DNA of 64,000 nucleotides from Serripes groenlandicus. Lineage: Eukaryota > Mollusca > Bivalvia > Cardiida > Cardiidae. The notes under the pieces are model-generated. The model was not told the DNA's origin. It made no database searches and saw only the letters and a program-made list of their open reading frames with translations. The stretch is from NCBI GenBank assembly GCA_031761405.1, contig JASEVX010000013.1, forward strand, positions 45,326,105 through 45,390,104, written 5' to 3'. This document shows, piece by piece, positions 43,173 through 55,095 of this stretch. Numbering within the stretch: the first letter of the stretch is position 1; each line of letters begins with the position of its first letter. The position numbers and the translations under genes were made by a program.

Positions 43173-43403
43173 TTATCCCTTTCCCTCATATAGACGCTTT
43201 ATGACGCCTCTGCAGCAGATGGCTTTTTGAAAACATAGTGACAAAAGAAGAAATTGCACAAAACGTGCAATTTCTCCTTTTTCCACAATGTTTTCCACTT
43301 GTTGTCCTAGGTTATGCATTCAATTATGGAGATTTTCTATTTTTTGACAAAATATGTTCAATGTCGTCTGCTGCAGAATTGCCGTATGAGGGAAAGGGAT
43401 AAG
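43173..43403 (-). mobile_element. TTAA MITE with TTAT/ATAA flanks
   Basis: Complete element. Flanks TTAT on the left and ATAA on the right rather than TTAA. Confidence 0.85.
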
Positions 43404-43844
43404 AGTTTGGAAGATTGAATTCGGCTTTTATTTAGAGCCCTGGTTATTCTACAGTCATATCTTAGTATACACCAGTTCCACTCCGTATCTTGAAGGGGTC
43501 CCATCCAAACTCAATAAAGTAATAGTCATTAATTTAAACAACCCATCAGTGAGTTACGAACACTTTTATGTTTGCGAGCGGTAGCAAATCAACTAATCAA
43601 ATTACAGCTTTTAAGCAGAAGTTTCAGTTTGATTGGTGGAATCACTACCGCTCGCAAGCGTAATAGTTAACTGAACTTGCTGCAGAATGAGGGTTACGCT
43701 AAAGGATCCCAGTACAACGACTTAGATCAGTTCGTGTTGTACAAAATAATCGGGACACTTCGGCTATTTACGGCAATATTAATCGGAATATATATCCGCC
43801 ATCTTGATTAGACTGCATGGACTACTTTTGATTTTGATTCATGG
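43404..43844. other. Unassigned, with a short inverted repeat
   Basis: 43571-43663 has TTTGCGAGCGGTAG and CTACCGCTCGCAAGC in inverted order. No gene. Confidence 0.4.
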
Positions 43845-44055
43845 GAGTTTAACCGCGGCCATTTGAACAATTGTTCAGTCATATCACGGCGGCTAAGCAA
43901 CTGACTGCTTTTCCACATATTAAGTTAGCCCATTGGTGGAAGACGATTAACGTTTGTCACAGTGACCCTTTTCGAACGCCGGAAAGAACGTTGGCCGAGA
44001 TGGCGTTCGAACTCACAACCCATTGACTGAAAGCCCGCGTAGTTAATGACTGAAC
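43845..44055 (-). mobile_element. tRNA-derived SINE
   Basis: Family of 8240. Head region near 44030-44055 degraded. Confidence 0.65.
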
Positions 44056-44529
44056 AAGCGTGGCGCCAACTTTTTGAACATCACACAGCTAAATCTTTTA
44101 AAGATAATATTTCGAATGAATGAAATTCGCGCGCTCTGCTTCAGATGGTCTTTGAAGTGGACATAGGGACTAATTCACAGATTCAATATGCAAATTAGAT
44201 GCAAAATGTTAGCCAATCAAAAAGTTCGATATGTTCTGTCTGTCCGGTACAGTCGATTGCCGAACGCGGTTTCTGCATCACAAAGGCTATGTGATGCACG
44301 AGAACCGGGTAGTTTTTAACGTTTTTATTGTGTGTGATACATGAGGATGGGCGTGGCCTGAAATACGATCTCGGAAACCGAATTTCTGCAGGCTTTGTCA
44401 ACCCATAAGTCGTGAAGCACTACACGTGTGGATCACTGCTTGAAGGGCGCTGTTATAGACGAACTATTAACACCAGATGGCCTGACGTAATTTCGAACAG
44501 TAAACTATCGGAAAGAACAGGTGTGATGA
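44056..44529. other. Unassigned DNA
   Basis: No gene or recognised repeat. Confidence 0.4.
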
Positions 44530-44785
44530 ATATTGTAAATGAGATCAAGAGAAGGAGATGGAAATAGATCGGTCATATATTGAGAATGGGTAAGGACCGA
44601 CATGGAAATAAAGTATTAACATAGACACCCAAGGGGAAAAGGAAGCCAGGAAGATCAACAGGCACTTGGAGATAAAACAGGATTATACCTGGAATCAACT
44701 AGAGAGAATGACACTAGATATGTCTGGTTGAAGGCCTTTTATGTTCATCAATATGACGAGGAGTATGTAAGTAAGTAAGGACACC
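44530..44785 (+). pseudogene. LINE C-terminal fragment with stop-converted Trp codons
   Basis: One frame reads EIKRRRWK-stop-IGHILRM and then LT-stop-TPKGKRKPGRS..TW. This is the RRRWKWIGHvLRM..W.P.GKRkrGRP.tTWRR block near the C-terminus of many animal non-LTR retrotransposons. Stops sit where Trp is expected (TGG to TAG). Confidence 0.65.
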
Positions 44786-44878
44786 TGTAGAACAGCAGTC
44801 ATCCTGGATAACCCACCATAAAGTATGTGTTACACATAAGGAAGAAGAACTGCCAGCATATCCAAAAGGATAATGCGT

Positions 44879-45030
44879 AACCCTTTCCCACATACAACAA
44901 CATTGCGGCAGACGACTTTGAAAACATATCAGCCAAAAATATGAAAAATCTCTCTCTATACGTAAAAAAAATAATTATTGAATAGAGTTGAAAACATTGT
45001 GGCAAAAGGAGAAATTTATCACTATGAGAA
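44879..45030 (+). mobile_element. TTAA MITE, 3' truncated
   Basis: CCCTTTCCCACATACAACAA to the hairpin, then unrelated DNA. Confidence 0.75.
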
Positions 45031-45369
45031 ATCTATGCTTAAATGGTGAACAGTGCAAATCAGATCAGACTGCGCTGTTCGCAAATGACTTATCAATTGG
45101 TTTTCGCAATGGAGTTTACAATATATTATCCGAGTGAGGTGCTGGAAAATCAATAATACATTTCTAATATTTTCTTTTGAATAGTTTCTTTCGGGGACAA
45201 ATTACTCGTTAGAACCAATTATTCCCAAAAGGTTTGAACTGATTGAACTCATTGTCAATTTGACCCTCCCTTTGATACAGTCGACCTTATATCTAAAGCA
45301 GGGTAAGCACGGGCTAATCTATGTATAACTTGACTATATTAACTTGATAGGGATTTTCGTAAATCACTT
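45031..45369. other. Unassigned, small dispersed-repeat fragment
   Basis: 45050-45120 has GATCAGACTGCGCTGTTCGC, a piece related to 24400-24510 and 49690-49790. Nothing else. Confidence 0.4.
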
Positions 45370-45545
45370 GTCAACATGCAGACGCTGACTGACGCTTCAT
45401 TAGCAGACGGCTTTTGAAAACATTGTGGCAAAAGGAGAAATTGCTCATAATGAGCAATTTCTCATTTTGCCACAATGTTTTCATTCCTTATCAATAATTA
45501 GACGTTTGTCTGTGCAGATGTGTTGTGTGTGGGCAAAGGATTATG
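45370..45545 (-). mobile_element. TTAA MITE, ends eroded
   Basis: Strong hairpin with tip GCTCATAATGAGC. Right end TGTGTGGGCAAAGGATTA. Confidence 0.75.
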
Positions 45546-45679
45546 ATATGAGCCACGTTGGATGCTTTTGGGTCTATCCAGTTTATACAATGGAGGAAAA
45601 AAATCTTGGATGACATTTTTAGTTTAAACTTATTAATTTTACATTGATTGCGAAACAAGTTTTAAGCTTATATTAATCA
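45546..45679. other. Unassigned DNA
   Basis: Nothing recognised. Confidence 0.4.
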
Positions 45680-45835
45680 CGTTCGATGTCTGCTTCCTGG
45701 ATACTTTTAAAACCAGTACTCGCGCAGTTTGTGTGGAAAATACCAAAGGCAGAACCCGCTCATCACGGGATTCGAACCCGGGACCTTTTGAACAAGAGGC
45801 CGACACTCTACCTCTGTTTATCTTTACGGCGCTTT
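45680..45835 (-). mobile_element. Third-type tRNA-derived SINE
   Basis: Minus-strand head AGAGGTAGAGTGTCGGCCTC and CCGGGTTCGAATCCCG. Reverse of the 37015 family. Confidence 0.7.
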
Positions 45836-46039
45836 CAACTACTTTTCAGTTCTAAGTCCACGGCGTTTCCTGGGTACGTTACTAGTAATACTGATAAATT
45901 TATACTTACACCAGAGCGTCAATGGAGGGACAACAATTACTACCATTTAGTAGTCTTTGCTATGACCCGATCGGGATCGAACACTGGCAGTATGATAATG
46001 GAAAACCGGTCGATAAAAAGCTGTGTATTGGCGGAAATA

Positions 46040-46235
46040 GGGAGTGGACACATGAATGTGTGACTCCGAGCTACGCGGGCTGTCAATCCAGAGATTGTGA
46101 GTTCTAACCCCAGCTCGGCAAACATGTGGAAAGGCAAGTGTGTGGTTTAATGGAGAGAAAGTCAGAAACAGACGAGTAGGTGAATTGCCCGCCGTGATAT
46201 GACTGAAAAACGGCGGTAAATCCTAATCAATCAGT
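46040..46235 (+). mobile_element. tRNA-derived SINE
   Basis: GAGCTACGCGGGCTGTCAAT, GAGTTCTAACCCCAGCTCGG, tail TGATATGACTGAAAAACGGC. Confidence 0.7.
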
Positions 46236-46344
46236 CAATACTCCGAGCTACGTATTCTAAAGTAGGTAGTAGTATAAGTCTTTATCGTGGGAAAGGGTTA
46301 AACGGGCATTCAACAAGGTAGCACTACAGTATCTACATTCCTTA

Positions 46345-46550
46345 AAATGCATCGCCTAGGTGGTGTAGGGGTGCGATAGGGCGTGGGTTCGACTCCCGGC
46401 CGGGTCATACCAACGACTTTAAAATGGTAGCAATTGCTGCCCTCCTTGGCGCTCGGGGATGCGGGGTTAGTAGTACTGGTAACTTACCCAGGAAACGCAG
46501 TCATATAACTGAAACATTGTTGAAATCGACGTAAAACACCAAACAATCAA
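46345..46550 (+). mobile_element. Second-type SINE, near-complete
   Basis: Head CGTGGGTTCGACTCCCGGCC, core GCGCTCGGGGATGCGGGG, tail GTAAAACACCAAACAATCAA. Confidence 0.8.
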
Positions 46551-47381
46551 TGCAATGGCCAAAGCAGCCCTATATTTAGTCTTAGGTAAAAATGTCCCAC
46601 CATTAAATTATCGGTTTTAACATACCTAAATACTGGTATGCTGTAGCAAGAAAAAGGCTATAGAGACACGCTGTGTGTGTACCAAACCGGGTTAACCTTG
46701 CGTGCTTCATTATTCATGTAACGATTCCAAACATCAAGTTGTATTGGTCTGTATTTGAGCTCACGAAAATCAATTGTATATTTACTATATAGGCCAAATT
46801 ACGCTAAATGCATCCACTGACTTACTGATCTACTATAGTCCCTAAAAAACCATTTGTTTGCGTAGAAATTAGTGTATACCATGACCAGAATGTAATGAAT
46901 ATATGACATTGAGTTTAAATGCATTGTGAATGTGTATAGGATGCACTGGAAATTATTGGTTTGATCACTTTTTAGTATTTTGACCTTGTTTGAAAGTGAA
47001 AGTAGAGAATGGCTAAACACCGGTTTTGTCCGGGCCCGATTTGGTCCAAAATGACGGTTACCATTTTGGTGAGTTCCTTCTTGCATAGCATGACCCCCAC
47101 ATTTTCTTTGGATCGTTTTAAAGCTAGGAGGTAACTCTTTTCAATGATATATGGTGTTTTACATAAGAAACGCTTATAAGGAAAGTGTGACAATTGAGGA
47201 CTGAAACTCGTCGATTTACATTCAAACAAAGAAGGTTTTTTTGGATATAAGTGGCGGTAACCAATGTAGTCGACATTGTTGGTTCATGACAAACATACTA
47301 ATTTACAATTGAACCTACCCGTTTTTTTTTAAGGTTTTAGGGAATGAGTGGCGGGTCATTTTGAAAAGGGAAATTTGCGTC
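46551..47381. other. Long unassigned stretch
   Basis: No gene or recognised repeat. Confidence 0.4.
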
Positions 47382-47490
47382 TTAACTCTTTCCCACATAA
47401 AGACGCGTTCTGACGCATCTGTAGATTACGACGATTGAAAACATTGTGACAAAAGGTGAATTATATATTGCGCAATTTTATCAACTTTTA
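47382..47490 (-). mobile_element. TTAA MITE, half copy
   Basis: TTAACTCTTTCCCACATAAA, GACGCGTTCTGACGCATCTG, then truncated in the hairpin. Confidence 0.65.
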
Positions 47491-47734
47491 TTCCTTCAGA
47501 TATCCAAATTGTTGCAAACGACATGATGTTAATGTCATATACATACATGGCTTATTAGAGCTTGTTGACGTTTGCAGAATGGTTTATATTCTTACACTTA
47601 TTTGAAATGTATTTTTTTTTAGTAAATGTATATAATGAGAGTGTATTGGACTTCTAAAAGACTAAACGTGAATAACCCCTTGGAAATAGAAACATTGATG
47701 AGAGGAACATATTTCTCCATTTAGGCTTTTTTAA

Positions 47735-47840
47735 TTCATGATCCCTGGGTAGACAAACCAGTACTAGGCTAGGAAACTAAACCATGCTCGTTTTGCCGCG
47801 AATTGGGATCGAACCCGGGACGCTAACCACGGCGGATTCC
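47735..47840 (-). mobile_element. Fragment of another tRNA-derived repeat
   Basis: GATCCCTGGGTAGACAAACC and, on the minus strand, CCCGGGTTCGATCCC. Related pieces at 13955, 59707 and 60165. Confidence 0.5.
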
Positions 47841-47899
47841 TAGATACCTCATCAAAGAGGGATGGTCACATATCAGTTGTATGCAACTTTCATCAGTAT

Positions 47900-48185
47900 C
47901 TCATTTAAATCAATCACAGCGTGTCCATGGTAATTTACCAGTACTAATTGTAAAATTCAATCCGACACCGGTACATAATATTATCCCCGCAACCCTACGG
48001 CAAGCTTGAACCACCGTTTTCAAAGCCATGACGATGAATCAAACCTCGATCTCCCGCTCAGGATAGCGGGGCTAGCATAACGACTGACTGGCTGGTGTCA
48101 GGATGAATGGACCAGTTGTACTGGCAACTGACACGGGAAACGCAATGATATAACAGAAAACGTGTTGAAGGCGGCGTAAAACAAC
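47900..48185. mobile_element. Inverted pair of second-type SINE fragments
   Basis: 47905-48005 reads as a minus-strand core (GGTAATTTACCAGTACTAAT). 48030-48185 reads as a plus-strand core and tail (GACTGACTGGCTGGTGTCAG). Confidence 0.65.
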
Positions 48186-48337
48186 TTAACTTCGCTGCAG
48201 TAGCAAACGCTCATATATATCTTAGAACTGTCTATTACAGGGTCGTCTCAGATTGACCTTTGTGAAAGCCAATCAAATTGTCGCTTAAAATCTCGATAAA
48301 AACAGGGGAGACAACCCAGAGGTTTTTTTTTTTTATT

Positions 48338-48515
48338 TGATTGAGGTTTAACGCCGTTTTTAATAATTTCTTAAGTTATATCACGGCGGCCAGTTCACCT
48401 AATCGTGCATTTCCTGGTTTTCTCACACAAGTACTCCACACAACATTCTTTCCAAGCAACTGGCTGCTTTTCCATATAGACTTAGCCCATTGGTGGAAGA
48501 CGAATGACGCATACA
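48338..48515 (-). mobile_element. tRNA-derived SINE, head lost
   Basis: Tail and body as at 19648. Ends after GGAAGACGAATGACGCAT. Confidence 0.7.
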
Positions 48516-48647
48516 AACCAGATAGAGAACCAGTTAGTGTAGAGTGTTCCGATTGAACAACTATTTAATATTATAGGATGACTTAAGAAAACATGAATAT
48601 ATTCACGAGTGTACTTAGTTTCCAGCACTAGTCTATAACATTCTTTA

Positions 48648-48800
48648 ACACGTTCCCACATACAATACAACTGCAGCTGACCATTGAAATCATTGCGGCA
48701 AAAGGAGAAATTGCTCATTATGAGCAATTTTTCCTTTTGCCATAATGATTTCATAAGTCGTCTGCTGCAGAGGCTCAGAAAGTGTCTGTATGTTGATAAC
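48648..48800. mobile_element. TTAA MITE, eroded
   Basis: GTTCCCACATACAATACAAC, hairpin tip GCTCATTATGAGC, then CGTCTGCTGCAGAGGC. Outer ends decayed. Confidence 0.7.
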
Positions 48801-48818
48801 GTCTCAATCCTAAAATAT

Positions 48819-49034
48819 TTAACCCTTTCTCAACGGCAACAGACGATTTTCGAAAAAAAAAAAAAGGTTGCAAAAGGAGAAATTGCTCGTAATAAGCAGT
48901 TCCTTCTTTTATCACAATGTTTTTAATTCCATTCAATAATAAAACTTGTCATTTTTTAAAGTGTTCTATGTTTATGCCTAGATACTTTCAAAATCCTTTG
49001 ATGTAGAAATGTTGAATCATTATGTATGAAAGGG
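48819..49034. mobile_element. TTAA MITE, diverged
   Basis: TTAACCCTTTCTCAACGGCA with an A-run at the arm, right end ATGTATGAAAGGGTGA. Confidence 0.65.
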
Positions 49035-50220
49035 TGATTGAATGTCCAAAAGTCAGATTCAAACATATTGTTGACAGCTCTCGTTATACGTCATTAGCAT
49101 ACGTCATTAGCGCCAATTAGCAGGTCAAAACCCACCTGTTAAATAAAATAAGAACAACGAAAACCAAATATCATGTATGTATACATTTATTTATTTTTTT
49201 ATCATGATAAATCAAGTGATTTTTTTTATGTTGCCATACCAACCATGACACTACACAATTGCAGTCATTCTATAAACAAATAATTCATCTGACAAGATTC
49301 AACGTCTTCAGCCACCAATGGCTAAATTTCAACCCTTTCCCCAAGACGGTGGGATATTGTAATCAATAATGCAAAACAGGATAAACAAGATCTTCGCAAA
49401 ATGTCGTTTTGTATTTAAGGATTGCTCTGTGAAAAACCAACATTAAGGTAATTAGTACACATTTGCAGAGGTCCAGATAAGGAGGGGATATTCAGCTCTA
49501 TTACCCACAATTTCTCTCTTATTACTCAACCAAATCATATGTTGTGGCTACTCAAAGGAATCATCTCATGCAAAACGCCCCCTTATCTAGAGCTCTGATT
49601 TGGAAATGGACTTATCTGTGCGTTCATGATACGTATCCAAATGGATACTGCTTTACAGATGATATCTTCAAACATTCTAAGACTTATTGGACGATTAATG
49701 CAGAGCCATATCAGACTGTGCAGATGCACTGGCTGATCTGGTTCTACATTGATGGCAAATGCCTTTAAGGATGGTTTTCGCATGGCACCGCTCCTTTGTT
49801 AACTGCCAACACAGACAGACACTGAACGGCAATTATTCAGAGTTAACAGCTTTGAAAACACATGAGAAGAGATTAACAATTGTTTGAAGTTTTATTTTGA
49901 TACTGTATTAAAAATTAGGAAAAGGGAACTTTGCTTGTTTTAAACAATGCCTCCTTTTTAAATGTTTCTAAATTCAAGTCATTCCGAGTCGGAAGATGTC
50001 GGTCTTCATCAAGCAAAAAGTGACTCCGTTTAAGCACTTGTAATAGAGACGGATGCTTTAGCGCAAATCCAATAAGAGCTTCACTTCATTGTTTTGTCAG
50101 GTATTGTATAACTTTATAGCTTTTTTTAAATACACTGATTTGTTGACAGCCAATGTTCCTGGTACGACTAAATAACTAGGCTCATATTCACCAAATTCTT
50201 CCATTAATAGCAGAATAATT
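49035..50220. other. Mostly unassigned
   Basis: 49505-49565 is a GAGTACC/GGCTACTCAAAGG fragment. 49680-49800 matches the dispersed repeat in blocks A4/B4 (CAGACTGTGCAGATGCACTG). No gene supported. Confidence 0.4.
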
Positions 50221-50467
50221 CGAGGGCTTGGCGTGAAACGGTTGTAACTAAAATTGGTATTTATTTTACCAAGGTTAATCACCTCGCCATGAAGTCTTTA
50301 TAAGCGTTAAATCATTTTTCTTGGTAAACAATGGAAATTTAGGTGCCATTGCTCGTTCTGAGCAATGGCACCTAAATTTGCATTGTTTACAAAGGGGTTA
50401 AAATTGCCCCTAAACCAGGGATTTGAAAATAGGTTTTAAGTTACAACTGTTTCACGCCAAGCCCTCG
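50221..50467. mobile_element. GAGGGCTTGG MITE, second copy
   Basis: 247 bp, same ends and hairpin as 40175-40420, few differences. No target duplication visible. Confidence 0.85.
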
Positions 50468-50545
50468 AGATGTAACAATTTCCCTTTTAAAACCAATACA
50501 ACTCAAATAGTACTCTAGCTGGACATATCATAACAGACTCCTTAA

Positions 50546-50780
50546 TTAACCCTTTTCCACATACTACAACAAATCAGCAGCATAACATGACTTCAAAATA
50601 TTGTGGCAAAAGGAGAAAATGTTCATTATGAGGTTTTTTTCTTTTGCCTCAATGTTTTCAAAAGTCATCTGCTGCACATACATCACAGACTGTATCTATA
50701 TGTGGGAAAGGGTAAATCCTTTCCCACATTCAACAAATCTGCAGCAGAAGACTTTAAAATGTCTACTCAAACATATATGG
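50546..50780. mobile_element. Two adjoining TTAA MITE remnants
   Basis: 50546-50715 has both ends but no right TTAA. 50716-50780 is a left end only (CCTTTCCCACATTCAACAAA). Confidence 0.65.
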
Positions 50781-50881
50781 TAATTCATTATTATTGTAGA
50801 TTTAATTACTAAATTATACTATTTATTTTCACCACGAGGACTAACTTTTCTCCCCCTCTAAAGGAATTGAAGTAGATCACT

Positions 50882-51158
50882 TTAACCCTTTCCCTCATAT
50901 AGACGCCTTGTCGCCTTCTGACGCCTCAGTAGCAGACGCTTTTTGAAAACAATGACAAAAGAAGAAATTGCTGGACTGAATTTTGACCTCAGACTGGATC
51001 AACCTTTCCCTCATATAGACACATCAGGATGCGTCTGAAGCTGACTTATTTTGACTATCTTTTTTCTGTAATTATACCTTCAATTATAGATTTTCCATAA
51101 TTTTAGTAGACATTATGAAAGTCGTCTGCTGCAGATTTGCTGTATGTGTGAAGGTTAA
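50882..51158. mobile_element. Two further TTAA MITE fragments
   Basis: 50882-50980 is a left arm with TTAA. 51001-51158 has both eroded ends (CCTTTCCCTCATATAGAC; GTATGTGTGAAGGTTAA) but no central hairpin. Confidence 0.6.
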
Positions 51159-51289
51159 AATCTTGTCAATTCAGTCAGTTCTCCTGCAGGTATTTTTAGT
51201 ACCTTGTTTTTTTAAAATTTATCTAGATAGGGACGGTTTTTTTTTTCAAAACAGTATTGCTTTTACTTCCAATCCACCTATTTGTAGCA

Positions 51290-51470
51290 ATTGATTGGTT
51301 GATTGTTTTGTGTTTTACGACACTTTGAACAATGTGTGTTGTATCACAGCGTTTCCTGGGTAAGTTACCAGTACTACTTGTCCATTTATCCCGAAACCAG
51401 CAAGTCAGTCGTAATGCCAACCCTGACACAATGAGCACCAATACAAGTTACAAACATGGTTGATTAAGGT
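51290..51470 (-). mobile_element. Second-type SINE
   Basis: Reverse of tail and core: GTATCACAGCGTTTCCTGGG, AAGTTACCAGTACTACTTGT, CGTAATGCCAACCC. Confidence 0.7.
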
Positions 51471-51474
51471 GCAT

Positions 51475-51600
51475 CACCAATTTCAACAATTTTTCAGTCA
51501 TTTCACAGTGCTAGCCAATAACAGTTTTTTCGAATGAATTCAACATTCACTTCTGTCAAACGTTGGCAGGAATTTAGGCCAATTCCCTTTTCATACAAAT
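51475..51600 (-). mobile_element. First-type SINE fragment
   Basis: TTTTCAGTCATTTCACAGTG and CAAACGTTGGCAGGAAT; body shortened. Confidence 0.5.
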
Positions 51601-51688
51601 AGGTTATTAGACCCAAAATGAATCATCTCTTTTTTTAGAAAAGTATTTAAGTACCCACAACATAAATGTTCCAAGGTAAATTCTGGAT

Positions 51689-51897
51689 TTAACCCTTCCC
51701 TAAATACAGTTGCCTCCGCAGCAGATGCCTTTTGAAAACATTGTGACAAAAGGAGAAATTGCTCATACTGAGCAATTTATCCTTTTGCCACAATGTTTTC
51801 AACTTTATTCAGTTAATGTTGTTTCCTTTATAGAGAAATTCAATATTTTTTACTAATGCCATCTGCAGCAGGTTTGCTGTATATTGGAAAGGGTTAA
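51689..51897 (-). mobile_element. TTAA MITE
   Basis: TTAA both sides. Hairpin tip GCTCATACTGAGC. Its right TTAA is the left TTAA of the next copy. Confidence 0.82.
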
Positions 51898-52128
51898 CCC
51901 TTTTCCCTCACTCATATAAACGCTTTCGGACGCCTCTGCAGCAGACGGCTTTTTGAAAACAAAGTGACAAAAGAAGAAATTGCACAAAACGTGCAATTTC
52001 TCCTTTTGCCACAATGTTTTCCACTTTTAGTCATAGGTTTTCCATTCAATTATGGAGATTATCTATGTTTTGACAAAATACGTTCAAAGTCGTCTGCTGC
52101 AGAATTGTCGTATGAGGTAAAGGGTTAA
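51894..52128 (-). mobile_element. TTAA MITE sharing a TTAA with its neighbour
   Basis: TTAA, CCCTTTTCCCTCACTCATAT, hairpin tip GCACAAAACGTGC, TATGAGGTAAAGGG, TTAA. Confidence 0.88.
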
Positions 52129-52661
52129 TAACATAATAATATGAAACCGTATCTAGATCTTTGTTTTCATGATAAACAGTTGAACTCTAATTGAACTCGA
52201 CTCTGGGGAATAACAACCATGATATAGGGTATTCCTTGATAAGTGTAGATATGAGATCAGCTGGTGTATTCATGTCAGCTGATCCATATGTACATTGTCA
52301 GAAGGTTATATAAAGGCCAAGACCTCTAGATAAAAGAGTCGTTTTGCATGTTCTTAATGCTTATTTGACCCTCAAACCCTATGTTGTGAGTACTCAAAAG
52401 AATTGTCTCAGTGAGAGGATTCTTTTGAGTACCAACACCATAGGGTTTGCTTTAATAATAAGAGAAATTGTGGGGAAAAAAGCTCAATACCCCTCCTTAT
52501 CTGGACCTCTGTAAAGCTAAGGTGACTAATTGGCAAACAGTAATGTGTAGATCAAGAACAGACTGTGGGGATATCAATTTTGACTATATGGAATTTTGTA
52601 ATGACGTATGCCACGTTTACTTTTACCTAAAGCAAATATCAAAACTTTAACTCCATCCCTT
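52129..52661. other. Unassigned, with a short inverted repeat
   Basis: 52375-52455 has CTATGTTGTGAGTACTCAAA and TTTTGAGTACCAACACCATA in inverted order, family of 27180. No gene. Confidence 0.45.
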
Positions 52662-52760
52662 TCACAAACGACTCCTGATGTCTGATGCATCCAAACAAAT
52701 ATTAAAAAAAAAAAAAACATTGTGGGAAAAAGAGAAACTTAAGAAATTTCTGCTTTTCCC
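52662..52760. mobile_element. TTAA MITE, eroded
   Basis: Arms around an A-run and the CATTGTGGGAAAAAGAG..CTTTTCCCACAATG stem remain. Confidence 0.55.
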
Positions 52761-52859
52761 ACAATGTTTTCATATCTGTGTCACAAGTATACAACAAATT
52801 TCCCCGATGTTAAGATATTTTCATAGCAGGCAAACTCTTAAAATTGTCAATACCAACTA

Positions 52860-55095
52860 AACAAGTAACCACAATACAACATTTTGCTCCAACATTTATC
52901 ACTGTAGCATATCCAACGATGTTCCAGTGTCATCCCATGAAGTATCCATCGAATCAACACGTCACACCACCGTCAAATGAAGCAGCTTGCCTGTCGTTCA
53001 TGAAAAACGACATCAAAGCCAAGTTGTTCAATCTCCATCCATTGTGAACGAAAAAACGAAGCACACTGAGAATAAACACGATTAAAATTGTATTTAAAAA
53101 GAGGTCAATTTATTGAAGTCTGTTTTAATTGATTGTTCTTGTATTATTTTATGCACATACATTGTATGCAAGCTTGTCCCTTGTTTTTGTATCACAATGC
53201 AATTTACTAATGTTAGTTCATGAATGGTAAAGACAAGTTATGTATATGTGAAGACCATAACGAGTCAATAATATGTACGAACACATATCTCGTTCCATAA
53301 TCCATAGCTTTTTGAAAAGCTGCACTAGTATTTCCAAATCACTAAAAAAAACAAGGCTAAGATTTCACTCTAGCATGTCGACCTTCAACCTATACCAGCT
53401 GTTTGGGCACTATGTACTAAAACACTGTACCACCATGTTTTTTGTGTGTGTTTGTTTGTTTCCCTTAATGTTTAAAAATGAATAGAAACCATCCTTAGTT
53501 CTCCAAACTGTTGTCTATCATATGATCACAAGTTGCCTGCACAAACAAACATGTATGCCTTCCGAGGGATCACTTGCCGATATCCCATATGGAAACACTT
53601 TCAGGGAAAATATCTCCTCATTAAGTCTTCTGTTGCCTGGAAACCTTTTAATTCATGCACATTTGTCTTTGAAATAATCACACTAACTGTAACAACAGAT
53701 TTGTTTTTTTTAGCAACACTTGATATTTCGTTTATTGAAAAAACAAAAACACTCGTTAAGCACTATTGAATATTTTCTTAAGTCTGCAATTTAAAATTGT
53801 TTATTGTGAAGTAGTGCTTATTTTTTAACACATCCATTTAAAGTGTTTTTAAAATCATTGTCTTGGCAAGTGTTTTTCATAACTTCTTGGTCCGTTTAAG
53901 TAAAGGGAGGTAACAAAAGGTTGAACTAAACATGTAGGGTCATAACTGCCGATAGAAGATTTGCACATGTTATCTGTTGATAAATCACTTTCGTTTATCG
54001 AATGACTGGGCATCTTTTCCCCATAGTATATGATATATGATAATATGCCTCAAAATTTGAAGAATGAAAACAATTAAGACAGCCGATTACACGACAAGGA
54101 TGAGAGAGAAAAAAAAAAGGAAAAGAAATGCAATTCAACATGCAAACTGACTTGCCTAAATTTCACTTGATGGACTTTGATCAAAATAAACCAATCAAAA
54201 ACCCTTTTTTTTTTTTACATGTTTCATATATCCACTTTGTATCCCTTCCCTCAATATTGATTTCTTTGAAGTCTTTTCATCTATTGAAAACAAGGAAGTC
54301 TTTTTAAGATACATCACCAAAGCCAGTGACCTAACCTGGCTTTCCTGTACCAGTACTCCACACATCATTCTTTCCAGGCAACTGGCTTCTTTACAACAAA
54401 TATTTAAGCCCATTGGGAATACGACATGGAAAAAGACATTGGTCAAAACATCCAATTTTTCCCTACCAGTTTTTTCAACTCTATAGCAAAATTATGCTTC
54501 TAAATTTTTACCCTTGAAAACTTGAAAATACACCCAAATAATTCCTACACCTAACCATACCTAATTTATCATCTTGATCACTTTACGACAACGATTATAT
54601 TCTATCATCATGGACAAAGCTTTTTTCTAAAATAATATTTAAGCATAAAGGATTCCCCCCCTCTTCCCCCATTTGCATGTTGTAGATTTTAATCTTTCAT
54701 TCCCTATATATGCACATTGAAAAGATTTATCAACCGTCAATAAACGATGATACAATTAATGAATGACCCATGAAAACGATTCAGCACAGTCACCATAAAA
54801 CGAAAAAAAAAAAAAAAAATCTCCGATGCTATTCGCAATGCTTGGTTTTTTTCTACACTATGTTTAAACACACTAGAAGTTTTCTCTGTACACTTAATAA
54901 AGTCGAGTGATGAAATGTCTATTCCTTTTCAACAAGTTTGAAACATCAACAGGAGTTTTTTATCAAATATAACAATAAAAGACAAAAAGTGTTTTTTAAC
55001 TACTACATCTACGTTAATTTCTTTCTCAAAAAGAAGAGTCCAACACTGGGTACCTCTGTGAATTCCTGACATAACACCGCTCCGATCAGAATACT
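52860..55095 (-). other. Possible long 3' UTR of the GQ-rich exon
   Basis: About 2.2 kb with no TTAA MITE, in a zone where they otherwise occur about every kilobase. Complement of AATAAA at about 53109-53114. A SINE fragment lies at 54340-54440. UTR status is inferred from position only. Confidence 0.35.

Noticed and set aside
45686..46107. 125-codon and 61-codon ORFs
   Set aside because: They cross two SINE copies and contain the tRNA-like heads in translation.
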